From JAYZVT01 sp050248375 (GTDB taxonomy: Bacteria; Pseudomonadota; Alphaproteobacteria; Rhizobiales; Methyloligellaceae): a stretch of DNA of 11,048 bases. Numbering within the stretch: the stretch's first letter is position 1; every line of letters starts with the position of its first letter. The notes under the pieces are model-generated. The model saw only the letters and a list, made by a program, of their open reading frames with translations. It did not search any database and was not told the origin of the DNA. A program made the position numbers and the translations under genes. Location of the stretch: positions 1 to 11,048 of the forward strand of contig JBFWSL010000113.1 in assembly GCA_050248375.1 (NCBI GenBank). The letters run 5' to 3'. This document shows, one piece after another, positions 1 through 6,990 of this stretch.

Positions 1-3000
1 ACGACGGCCCGAGGATCGGCGATCCCGAGCGCAGCCGCGTCGACGAGGACGATCTTCCCGCCGGCAACGATGACAATGCCCCTGGCGACCAGGGCATCCT
101 GACCAACGCCGGCATCGATACCGACGGCGATCCCACCACGGTCGGCGGGTCGCTGGACATCGACTGGGGCGCCGACGGCGAGGACGCCGCGGCCGACATC
201 GCCTGGGTGCAGGACACTCCCGGCGCCGGCAACCGCTCCGTCACCTTCGATCCTTCCCTGAACGGCGCCACGCCCGCCGGCCTGACATCGAACGGCGAGC
301 AGGTCCTTTTCACCCTGAACGCCGACGGCACCATGCTGACGGCCACCACGCAGCCCTCCGGGACTCCCGTCTTCACCGTCGCCCTGTCCGACGACGGCGA
401 CGGCGCCTACCTGTTCACGCTCCAGGGCCCGCTGGACCATTCGACGCCCGGCATCGAGGACAACATCCAGCTCGACTTCGGCTTCGTCGCCACGGACGCC
501 GACGGCGACACCGCGGCCGGCTCCTTCCGCGTGGTCGTCGATGACGATCTGCCGGTGCTGCTGAACAGCGGGCAAATCAACTATCGCGAGCTCACCGTCG
601 ACGAGGAAGGCCTGACGGTGGCCGGCGGCGCGCCCTTCGACGGCAATCCCGGCGATTCCTATGCCGACGGCGGCGATGTCGCGACACAGCAGCAGTCCGG
701 CACCGCGTCGCTTGGCATCGCCTGGGGCGCCGACAACGGCTCCAGCCGCGCCGTGGCGTTCAGCGATACCGGCAATGCCGGCGCCAACGTCTCCGTGGCC
801 GAGGTCGCCAATCTCACCTCCGGCGGCGCGCCGCTCGAGTTCGTCCTTATCGGCGGCGGCACGACGCTGATCGGCTATGTGGGCGGCGTCGCCCCGGCGG
901 CCACCACCGATGCGGGTGTCGTCTTCCACGTTACGCTCGACGAGGCGGGTGACGGCTCCTTCGCCTACACCCAGGTTCTGCCCTTCGACCATCCCGTGGG
1001 CGACGATCTCTCGACCGATGGGGTCAACGAGTCCACCGAGGACGACCTGACCCTGACATTCAGCTTCACCGCGACCGACAGTGACGGCGACCCCGTCAGC
1101 GGGAGCTTCTCCGTCATCGTGGACGACGACGCCCCGGTGAACACCTCGAGCACCGCGTCCAACGCGCCCGGCTCGCTGGATCAGGGCGGCCTGGGCGGTG
1201 GCACCAGCGTGGCTGGAACGCAAAGTTTTGACTTTACGGGGGTTTTCCCGCCGACCCTTTCAGTTACACAAGGCGGCGTGACGGTGAGCGTTAACGAAGG
1301 CATGAACATGGGTCAGGCCTTCGGCACCGAGCTGACCTTCGCCGCCGCTCCGGGAGGCACCTTCTCCGTCGGCAGCTTCCAGATCGGCCTGAATGGCGCC
1401 GGCGCCACCCTCTATCCGAACATCCTGATCACGGCGACGGACATCAACGGCATCGTGGAGACGGTCGTCTTCACCGCCGGCAGCGTTGCCGCCATCAGCC
1501 TTCCGCTGCCCACCACGTTCAACCCGGCTGGTACGGCGCTCGATCCGGCGGGCTCGCCGCCTTCGGGTTTCGATCCTCTGCAGGTCGTTAGCCTGTTCAT
1601 CGAACAGGCCGAGATGGTGTTCGCCAACGACCGCATCATCATCGACAACATCCAGGTGGATGAAACGGTGAGCGGCGGCGGCTCCGGCGGAACCATCTCC
1701 ACCACCGTCGATCTCTCCGGCCTCGCCGACTTCGGCGCCGACGGCCCCGCGGCCGGCGGCGGCTATTCGCTGAAGACCTTCGCGTCCACCGGCTTCGGCG
1801 GCCTCATGGTCGGCGGCGATCCGGTCACCATCTCCTCCGACGGCGCCACGCTCACCGGCGTGGCCGACGGCAACACCGTGTTCACGGTGACCATCGACGC
1901 CAGCGGCGTCGCCACCTACACCCAGTATCTGCCCTTCGACCCGGCCGGCGGCACCATCGCGCTCGACTTCAGCCCCTATGTGCTCGCCACCGACAATGAC
2001 GGCGACAACATCGGGCTGGGCACCGGCCAGTTCGTCATCACCATCGAAGGAGTTGTGCCGCCGCTGACCCAGGTCGCGGACCTCGCCGATATCGTCGAGG
2101 AGGAGCATCTCCAGAACTACAATCCCGGCAACATCCCCGGGATCGAAGGCTCGAACGGCAACGAGGACGGAGATGGCGCCGGCGACGACGACGTCCTGCC
2201 GGGCCAGGTGAACGAAACGCTCTCCTATGTCATCCGCACGGGCGCCCTGAGCGCCGTCGTCAGCGACGCTTCGGCGACCTTTACGGTCGATCCCGCCATC
2301 GTGACGCAACTGGGATTGAGCAATCTCATTCCGGTGATGCTGTCCACCAGCGATCAGCTCACCTCCAGGGGCGAGGACGTCAATTTCAGTTCCGTGTCGG
2401 TCAGCCCCGGATCGATAGTCCTGTTCGCCACGGCCGACAACGGGCGCGCCATCTTCGACTTCACCGTGTTCGAGGACGGTACCTATCACTTCAATCTGCG
2501 CGACCAGATCGACCATCACGAGATTTCCGCCGCCGACGATATCGAAGGCAGCGTGTTCATCGATCTGTCCGGCATCGTTCAGGCGAGTGCGGGCAGCCAG
2601 TCGATCCTCATTCAGAATTTCCTGATGCAGGTCATCGATGACGTACCCTTGCTCGACCCGATCACCGATCAGGATTTGTCCTACAGCCAGGCCCAGGCAG
2701 GGATCACGGAGAGCATCGGATTCTCCGTTGGCGCTGATGAAGACGGTGATATCCAGATTACCGGCATCACCGACCTGCCGGACATCACGGAGATCATCTC
2801 GGCCGATGGCCACATGGTCACCGCGACCTTCACCGCGACCGGCGAAGCGGCCTATACGTTGACCGTCGATCCGGTGGCCAAAACCTACAGCTTCCAGCTG
2901 CACTCGCCGCTGGTGGGCGCGACCTTCACCCAGACGGGCATTACCATTCCGCCGGGAAGTCCGGATGAGACCATCACGGTGCCGCTCTCTCCGGGCGCCA

Positions 3001-5579
3001 GCATCACCTTCGACGGCGTGACGTTCGATCCCTTCAGCGATCCGGATGACGGAAGCGACGACATCAACCCGAACGCCAACGGTTTCGGTGTCGGCAGCGG
3101 CAGCATCGATACCGACGAAGGCTTTGTCGCCACCTATACCGGCACGACGGCCACGTCGCTCACCTTCGATATCAACTTTGGAGGGGGGGTGAGTTCGACC
3201 TTTGTTACCTGGCAGGTGTTCAAGGGCGGTGTCCTTTTGGCGTCCGCGACTGACGTACAGGTGGACAACCCGCCTGGTTCCGGCGGCGCCAACGACATCG
3301 CTTCTTTCACCATCGACCCTGCCGGGGCATTCGATTTCGACGAGGTGCGCGTTCAGTTCGAGAATGTGGGCGGCAGCGCAAACATCGTCGTAGCCAATTT
3401 CTCTACCAATACGGTCTCGCTGCCCAGCGAGATTGAACTCGACGTCACCCTCGCGGCAACGGACGCGGACGGCGACGCGGTCAGCCAGTCCTTTACCATC
3501 GGTGTCGATAACGAGGCTCCGGTGATCGGCAACGTTTCCAGCGTCGAGGCGGTCGCGGGCATCAAGCCTTTCAGCCTCTTTATCGACGCGCCCACGGACG
3601 CGAACGGCGATGCTCTCACCATCACCATCCAGGACCTGCCGTCATATGGCACCGTGCAGTACTTTGACGGTACGGACTGGATCGACGTCGCGGTCAACGA
3701 CACGCTGACCCCGCAGGAGCTGGAAAGCCTGCGCTTCGTCCCGCCGGCAAGCGCCCCCTGGCCGGATGGCTACAGCGCTGGCCAGATCGTCTATACGGTC
3801 TTCGACGGAACGGACACCGTGACGGGCGAGATCGACGTGACGGTTCAGCCCCAGGGCCTGCTGTATTTCAGCGCCAATGACGATGGCGGCGCCCGCGAGT
3901 TGCAGGTCTATGATCCCGACGGAGCGGGGGATGGCGTCAGCCGCATCTGGAACGCCAACATCGAGCCGACATCCCTGATCGAGTTCCAGGACAAGATCTT
4001 CTTTGCCGCCGGCAACATGGGCGATGGCCGGGAGCTCTATTTCTACGATCCCAATGACGATGCCTCCGGCATCCAGCTCGCGGCCAATATTCGCGGCGGT
4101 AGCGGCAGCAGCGATCCGGACTGGCTGACGGTGGTTGGCGACAAGCTTTATTTCGCCGCCAACGGGGCCAGCGGTACTGGTAGCAACCCGGAGCTCTACG
4201 TCTACGACGGTGTCAGCGCGACGCAGATCAGCGCCGACAACATCAACCCCGCCAATCTGGCCGGGTTCCAGGGCAAGCTCTACTTCTCCGCCAATACGGG
4301 CAACGGCAGCGAGCTGCACGTCTACGATCCCGTTGGGGGGACGCTCGTCGAGGTGGTTGACCTGCGTAACGGCGGCGCCGGCAGCGGCCCGCAATTCATC
4401 ACCACCGTCGGCGACAAGCTCTACTTCATTGCGAATGGTGCCGGGGGTCCTGGCAGCAATCCCGAGCTTTATGTCTATGACGGCCTCAACCCGCCGACGC
4501 AGATCGGGCCAAACGACATCAATCCCTCCGATCTGGTCGAGTTCCAGGGCAAGTTGTTCTTCGCCGCCAATCTTGGCGGCGCGGACGGCAACATCGGCCG
4601 GGAACTGTATGTCTTCGATCCGGCCAATCCGACGGGCGGCATCGGCGGCAGCGGTATCTCGCGCGTGGATGACATCCGCGCCGGCTCCACGGGCAGTAAT
4701 CCGCGGTTCATGACCGTGGTTCAGGGCATCCTGTTCTTCGCCGCCAACGTCTTCTTCGACGGCGCCACGGATGGCGGCAATGACGAGCTCTACATGTATG
4801 ACGGCGTGAATCCGCCTCAGCTTGCCGTATCCAACATCAACATCAATCCCACCTGGCTGGCCGAGTTCCAGGGCAAGCTCTATTTCTCCACCTATCAGAC
4901 TCTGCAGAATTATGGTCGGGAGATTTATGAGCTCGATCCCTGCGACTTGCCGCTCCAGAGCGGTGACCAGTTCTCACCCCTCGCCGATGTCAATCCCGGC
5001 GCCAATGACGACAGCAACCCGATCTGGATGACAGGCTACGGCGAGGACAGGACCCTCACCGGCACCGCGGAGAAAGACCTGCTGGTCGGCGGCTACGGCG
5101 ACGACACCCTCGAGGGAGGCAATGGCGACGACCTGCTGTTCGGCGGCTATGGCGACGACATCCTCGATGGCGGCGCGGGCAACGATACGCTGTATGGCGG
5201 TCCCGGGAATGACGTGCTTATCGGAGGTCTCGGCGACGACACCATGTATGGCGACGTGGGAGCGGATACCTTCGTCCAGACCGAATTGAACGTGAACGAC
5301 CTCATCGCCGATTACAACTTTGCGGAAGGCGACGAGATCGATCTCACCGCGCTGTTCGATCTGCCGACCTCGGGCAGCGCGCCCGACCTCACCAATATCG
5401 GTGACTATGTCTTCTACGACAGCGGCACCGGGGTTCTTTCGGTCGATGCTACCGGTAGCAGCAATTTCTCCGGTGGCGAGGCCATGACGGTGACCACCAA
5501 CGGCACCGACGCGGCCACCCAGATCCGCATCGTTGTCGACGATACCGGCGGCAACGAAACCACCACTGTGATCGTTTAG
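1..5579 (+). CDS. Giant RTX/T1SS-143-type repeat adhesin, C-terminal part (5' end outside window)
   Basis: The frame is open from base 3 with no stop, so this is the last 1858 residues of a larger protein. In order (visible residues = nucleotide/3): five Ig-like repeats of the T1SS-143 type (about 13-1175), recognised by recurring ATDxDGD and VDDDxPV signatures; an Ig/cadherin-like domain (about 1174-1284); eight propeller-like repeats (1286-1680); RTX nonapeptides GGxGxDxLx (1687-1758); and a roughly 100-residue acidic, cysteine-free tail ending in TTTVIV, typical of type I secretion targets. Proteins of this architecture are exported by an ABC/HlyD/TolC system, fold in external calcium and act in attachment or biofilm; that role is inferred. 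The visible part has one cysteine, near residue 1647. The original N-terminus, and so any LapG site, is not visible. A strong terminator follows at 5609, so it is probably transcribed apart from the downstream genes. Confidence 0.93.
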   Translation, partial: DGPRIGDPERSRVDEDDLPAGNDDNAPGDQGILTNAGIDTDGDPTTVGGSLDIDWGADGEDAAADIAWVQDTPGAGNRSVTFDPSLNGATPAGLTSNGEQVLFTLNADGTMLTATTQPSGTPVFTVALSDDGDGAYLFTLQGPLDHSTPGIEDNIQLDFGFVATDADGDTAAGSFRVVVDDDLPVLLNSGQINYRELTVDEEGLTVAGGAPFDGNPGDSYADGGDVATQQQSGTASLGIAWGADNGSSRAVAFSDTGNAGANVSVAEVANLTSGGAPLEFVLIGGGTTLIGYVGGVAPAATTDAGVVFHVTLDEAGDGSFAYTQVLPFDHPVGDDLSTDGVNESTEDDLTLTFSFTATDSDGDPVSGSFSVIVDDDAPVNTSSTASNAPGSLDQGGLGGGTSVAGTQSFDFTGVFPPTLSVTQGGVTVSVNEGMNMGQAFGTELTFAAAPGGTFSVGSFQIGLNGAGATLYPNILITATDINGIVETVVFTAGSVAAISLPLPTTFNPAGTALDPAGSPPSGFDPLQVVSLFIEQAEMVFANDRIIIDNIQVDETVSGGGSGGTISTTVDLSGLADFGADGPAAGGGYSLKTFASTGFGGLMVGGDPVTISSDGATLTGVADGNTVFTVTIDASGVATYTQYLPFDPAGGTIALDFSPYVLATDNDGDNIGLGTGQFVITIEGVVPPLTQVADLADIVEEEHLQNYNPGNIPGIEGSNGNEDGDGAGDDDVLPGQVNETLSYVIRTGALSAVVSDASATFTVDPAIVTQLGLSNLIPVMLSTSDQLTSRGEDVNFSSVSVSPGSIVLFATADNGRAIFDFTVFEDGTYHFNLRDQIDHHEISAADDIEGSVFIDLSGIVQASAGSQSILIQNFLMQVIDDVPLLDPITDQDLSYSQAQAGITESIGFSVGADEDGDIQITGITDLPDITEIISADGHMVTATFTATGEAAYTLTVDPVAKTYSFQLHSPLVGATFTQTGITIPPGSPDETITVPLSPGASITFDGVTFDPFSDPDDGSDDINPNANGFGVGSGSIDTDEGFVATYTGTTATSLTFDINFGGGVSSTFVTWQVFKGGVLLASATDVQVDNPPGSGGANDIASFTIDPAGAFDFDEVRVQFENVGGSANIVVANFSTNTVSLPSEIELDVTLAATDADGDAVSQSFTIGVDNEAPVIGNVSSVEAVAGIKPFSLFIDAPTDANGDALTITIQDLPSYGTVQYFDGTDWIDVAVNDTLTPQELESLRFVPPASAPWPDGYSAGQIVYTVFDGTDTVTGEIDVTVQPQGLLYFSANDDGGARELQVYDPDGAGDGVSRIWNANIEPTSLIEFQDKIFFAAGNMGDGRELYFYDPNDDASGIQLAANIRGGSGSSDPDWLTVVGDKLYFAANGASGTGSNPELYVYDGVSATQISADNINPANLAGFQGKLYFSANTGNGSELHVYDPVGGTLVEVVDLRNGGAGSGPQFITTVGDKLYFIANGAGGPGSNPELYVYDGLNPPTQIGPNDINPSDLVEFQGKLFFAANLGGADGNIGRELYVFDPANPTGGIGGSGISRVDDIRAGSTGSNPRFMTVVQGILFFAANVFFDGATDGGNDELYMYDGVNPPQLAVSNININPTWLAEFQGKLYFSTYQTLQNYGREIYELDPCDLPLQSGDQFSPLADVNPGANDDSNPIWMTGYGEDRTLTGTAEKDLLVGGYGDDTLEGGNGDDLLFGGYGDDILDGGAGNDTLYGGPGNDVLIGGLGDDTMYGDVGADTFVQTELNVNDLIADYNFAEGDEIDLTALFDLPTSGSAPDLTNIGDYVFYDSGTGVLSVDATGSSNFSGGEAMTVTTNGTDAATQIRIVVDDTGGNETTTVIV
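1218..1667 (+). other. Inserted beta-rich module 1, before repeat 3
   Basis: About 150 residues with no T1SS-143 signature sit between a Gly-rich linker and the first strand of the third repeat. The module starts with TQSFDFTG and ends with RIIIDNIQVDE. A terminal strand of the form IxIDNIxV is common in jelly-roll carbohydrate- or ligand-binding modules, so a binding role is a guess. The opening 60 or so bases are less GC-rich than the flanks. A GSGG-type linker separates it from the repeat that follows. Confidence 0.5.
2922..3428 (+). other. Inserted beta-rich module 2, inside repeat 5
   Basis: About 169 residues lie between the strand YSFQLHSPL and the strand IELDVTLAATDADGD. In the first repeat these two strands are joined by only about ten residues, so a whole module appears to occupy a surface loop of repeat 5. 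It has alternating hydrophobic strands, an acidic DPDDGSDD loop, and ends with a NIVVANFS strand reminiscent of the end of module 1. The fold is unassigned; a ligand-binding role is inference only. Confidence 0.5.
3858..5042 (+). repeat. Eight propeller-like repeats in four two-blade units
   Basis: Eight copies of a (K)LYFxAN...ELxVYD unit of about 45-55 residues are visible. They alternate: odd copies are introduced by W/F-(L/I/M)-T-x-VGDKLYF-like sequence, even copies by NPxxLxxFQGKLYF-like sequence. After the eighth copy, SNPIWMTGYGE resembles the leading strand of an odd blade, while the first copy lacks that strand, as expected for a propeller closed by joining its two ends. The blade count and closure are read from sequence; the fold is inferred from similarity to ELWxxDGT-type hyalin/propeller repeats. 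Confidence 0.7.
5061..5276 (+). repeat. RTX calcium-binding nonapeptide array
   Basis: Eight consecutive nonapeptides follow GGxGxDxLx: TGTAEKDLL, VGGYGDDTL, EGGNGDDLL, FGGYGDDIL, DGGAGNDTL, YGGPGNDVL, IGGLGDDTM and YGDVGADTF, the first and last degenerate. Such arrays form a calcium-loaded beta-roll outside the cell and mark type I secretion substrates. The array directly precedes the C-terminal secretion region. Confidence 0.95.
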
Positions 5580-5608
5580 GATCGCGGCCGAAATTTTCCG
5601 CCTCTCGT

Positions 5609-5643
5609 GGCCGCGCCGCAATCTCCGGCGCGGCCCGGTTTTT
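5609..5643 (+). terminator. Rho-independent terminator after the first adhesin
   Basis: A perfect 10-bp GC stem (5609-5618 GGCCGCGCCG with 5626-5635 CGGCGCGGCC) and a 7-nt loop are followed by CGG and five T (5639-5643). It lies 30 bp past the adhesin stop codon and separates the adhesin from the small genes downstream. Confidence 0.88.
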
Positions 5644-5780
5644 GTGGCCGGCGGGGACAACACGGCATCGTGCCGTCGAAGCCGCCGGAAAAATTTACGT
5701 CGAACGAATATTTGGCTTGATGCCATGGGGAGGAAAGGGGAGGTTTCGACCCTCTCAATCCCGCCGCGAGGACAGCCGAC

Positions 5781-6269
5781 ATGTCGAATGCCAAGCAGCC
5801 GCCCTTGATGGATTCGCCCGAAGCGCGGGAGATCTTTGCGTCTGAAGTGGTCGGTACGGGCCGCATCGGCAACAGCGTCGCCGTCAGCCTCGCCACCCAT
5901 CGCTGGGTGGTGCCCGAGTTCGGCGACGACCTGAAGCTGGCCCGTGTCGTCGTCGCCCGCCTCATGCTCAGCAACGACGCGGCGCTGCAGTTGGCGCGGC
6001 GGCTCACCGCGCTTGCCCAGTCCGACGGCGCCCGGCCCGCGGCTCCGGCGGCGCAGGGCCAGCCGGCGCCGGGAAAGACCATCACCGGACGGCTGCCGGT
6101 GTCGGTCCTGCGTCCCGCTCCCGTCGCCACCATGCACGAACGCTCTCTCGGCAAGGGCGTCCCGGCGCAGGCCAAGCCGGCGGCCGAGACCGTCCGCAAG
6201 CCCGATTCGGCCGGGAAGCGGAAATCTTCGGCTAAGGGCGCGCGCAAATCCGCAAGAAAGGCCCGCTGA
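5781..6269 (+). CDS. Conserved-type small protein with basic C-terminal tail, function unknown
   Basis: 162 residues, no signal peptide or membrane segment, so probably cytosolic. The ATG is supported by AGGA at 5769-5772, eight bases upstream. Residues about 10-80 form a compact region: DSPEAREIFA, a Gly-rich strand GRIGNSVAVSL, and RVVVARLMLSNDAALQLARRL. I recall small uncharacterised alphaproteobacterial proteins with this order (a short EIFA segment, a beta strand, then RVVxxRLxx followed by a helix); DUF3467-like proteins are a possible relation, not established. Residues about 83-145 are Ala/Pro-rich and low complexity. The last 17 residues are mostly K, R, S and A (KRKSSAKGARKSARKAR), like histone-H1-like bacterial tails, suggesting contact with nucleic acid or another polyanion. 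It starts a + strand run of small genes before the HlyD gene, and no link to adhesion can be read from its sequence. Confidence 0.75.
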   Translation: MSNAKQPPLMDSPEAREIFASEVVGTGRIGNSVAVSLATHRWVVPEFGDDLKLARVVVARLMLSNDAALQLARRLTALAQSDGARPAAPAAQGQPAPGKTITGRLPVSVLRPAPVATMHERSLGKGVPAQAKPAAETVRKPDSAGKRKSSAKGARKSARKAR

Positions 6270-6448
6270 CAGGGGGCCGGATGGATTTTCCGGGTTTTAT
6301 GCGGTTTCACCTGTCCCTTTACTGTGGCACACAGGCAACAATGCTGGAAATTTCCTGGCCACGGCGCGCCATCCGTCCGCCCTTGCTTGATGGGCGGTGG
6401 CGGGGGTGAGATTATGGGCCGCTCGCGTGGAGCGTGCAGGAGGGGACC
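6270..6448. other. Intergenic region with a 10-bp palindrome
   Basis: 179 bp between two small genes. It holds a perfect palindrome GGAAATTTCC (6346-6355), a CCTGT/ACAGG inverted pair (6310-6314 and 6331-6335, 16 bases apart), and a 6-bp inverted repeat CCGCCC/GGGCGG (6377-6382 and 6392-6397) lacking a T tract. No convincing sigma-70 promoter or terminator was found. Lower GC than the genes around it suggests a regulatory segment for the following gene, without proof. Confidence 0.3.
6438..6443 (+). promoter_or_regulatory. Strong ribosome binding site fixing a TTG start
   Basis: AGGAGG (part of AGGAGGGG, 6438-6445) sits five bases before TTG at 6449. A GTG at 6434 is in the same frame but would lie upstream of this site, so TTG is the better start. 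It also makes the exported protein begin with Met-Arg-Lys, as expected for a signal peptide. Confidence 0.8.
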
Positions 6449-6853
6449 TTGAGGAAATCGCTGCTGGTTGCCGCTGTATCTTGCCTTTTCGTCATGGGTC
6501 CGGCCGCGACCGGCCCCGCCCGGGCGGGAGGGGACTATATCTCCGGCGCCAAGGGGACCGGCTATTGCCGTGCGGTGGAGCAGGCCCATGTGCTGATCGG
6601 CTACGAGGATCGCAGGGCGCTCAAGGAAGAGGTCTTCCGGCGCTACGAGCACGCGCTCGCCGTCTCCACCGATCCCAGGACCCACTCTTCCATTTCGCCG
6701 CTTTTCCTGTGGTCGCACGAGGCCAAGATCGAATGCGCCAAGGCCTATGGCTTCCTGCGCAAGCGCAAGGAATGGCATAGCGTGCGCAGCGACGAGATGC
6801 TGCAGCGCTGCGACTGCTTCTACGAGCGGATGCTGCAATACACCTACCGCTGA
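6449..6853 (+). CDS. Small exported four-cysteine protein, function unknown
   Basis: 134 residues from a TTG start. A standard signal peptide is visible: basic RK, a hydrophobic core (LLVAAVSCLFVM), then a helix-breaking Pro/Gly segment and an ARA cleavage site after residue 26. The mature protein of about 108 residues has four cysteines, in GYCRA, IECAK and CDC near the C-terminus, so two disulfides or a metal site in the periplasm are possible. It is rich in charged and aromatic residues and looks helical, ending YERMLQYTYR. It matches no family I can name. It lies 137 bp before the adaptor start used here, on the same strand, and could be co-transcribed with the secretion genes; that placement is the only hint of a role in adhesin export or periplasmic control. 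Confidence 0.8.
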   Translation: MRKSLLVAAVSCLFVMGPAATGPARAGGDYISGAKGTGYCRAVEQAHVLIGYEDRRALKEEVFRRYEHALAVSTDPRTHSSISPLFLWSHEAKIECAKAYGFLRKRKEWHSVRSDEMLQRCDCFYERMLQYTYR

Positions 6854-6990
6854 AGAGACCGTCCGTCTGTTCCCGGCATTTCCCCGATTAAGGCTGCCGG
6901 AGGCTTCCCCTCTGGCCCCGTCGGGATATTGTGGTAGCGTTGCGCCGCAATAGCGGCAGTCCGACCGCCGCTCCCTGGAGCCCGATTTCA

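Larger units (their letters stand above)
39..3525 (+). repeat. Five tandem T1SS-143-type Ig-like protein repeats
   Basis: Copies run at about 39-560, 591-1139, 1680-2060, 2067-2640 and 2664-3525. Each full copy opens with a (V)DE(D/E) stretch, continues with G(A)DG or similar, then a strand such as VFTVALSDDGDGAY or VFTVTIDASGVATY, then a PLDH/PFDH turn, an acidic linker, a ATD(A/S)DGD calcium-type motif and a closing VDDDxPV. The third copy is shortened, the fourth is divergent, and the fifth carries an insertion. In related giant adhesins such acidic repeats form a stiff, calcium-braced stalk; this is family knowledge applied here. Confidence 0.8.

Noticed and set aside
510..521. TAAG in the first adhesin as a LapG site
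   Set aside because: It lies within a T1SS-143 repeat right after ATDADGD, in a predicted strand far from the N-terminus. It shows that the tetrapeptide arises by chance in these proteins.
1746..1757. PAAG in repeat 3 of the first adhesin as a LapG site
   Set aside because: It is inside the repeat region, deep in the exported part, not in an N-terminal linker. Cutting here would not match the LapA release mechanism.
1260..2903. 547-codon open frame on the - strand
   Set aside because: It mirrors the repeat-adhesin gene in GC-rich DNA. Its translation is a biased mix of G, D, V, R and A without domain signatures, while the + strand shows clear families.
3642..4394. 250-codon open frame on the - strand opposite the propeller
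   Set aside because: Antisense shadow of the propeller repeats; its internal repetition only reflects the blades on the + strand.
6377..6397. CCGCCC/GGGCGG inverted repeat as a terminator
   Set aside because: Only six pairs with no T tract; common in GC-rich DNA.
5576..6838. 420-codon open frame on the - strand spanning the terminator and two small genes
   Set aside because: It runs through a clear + strand terminator and opposite two genes with good ribosome sites, and shows no recognisable domain.
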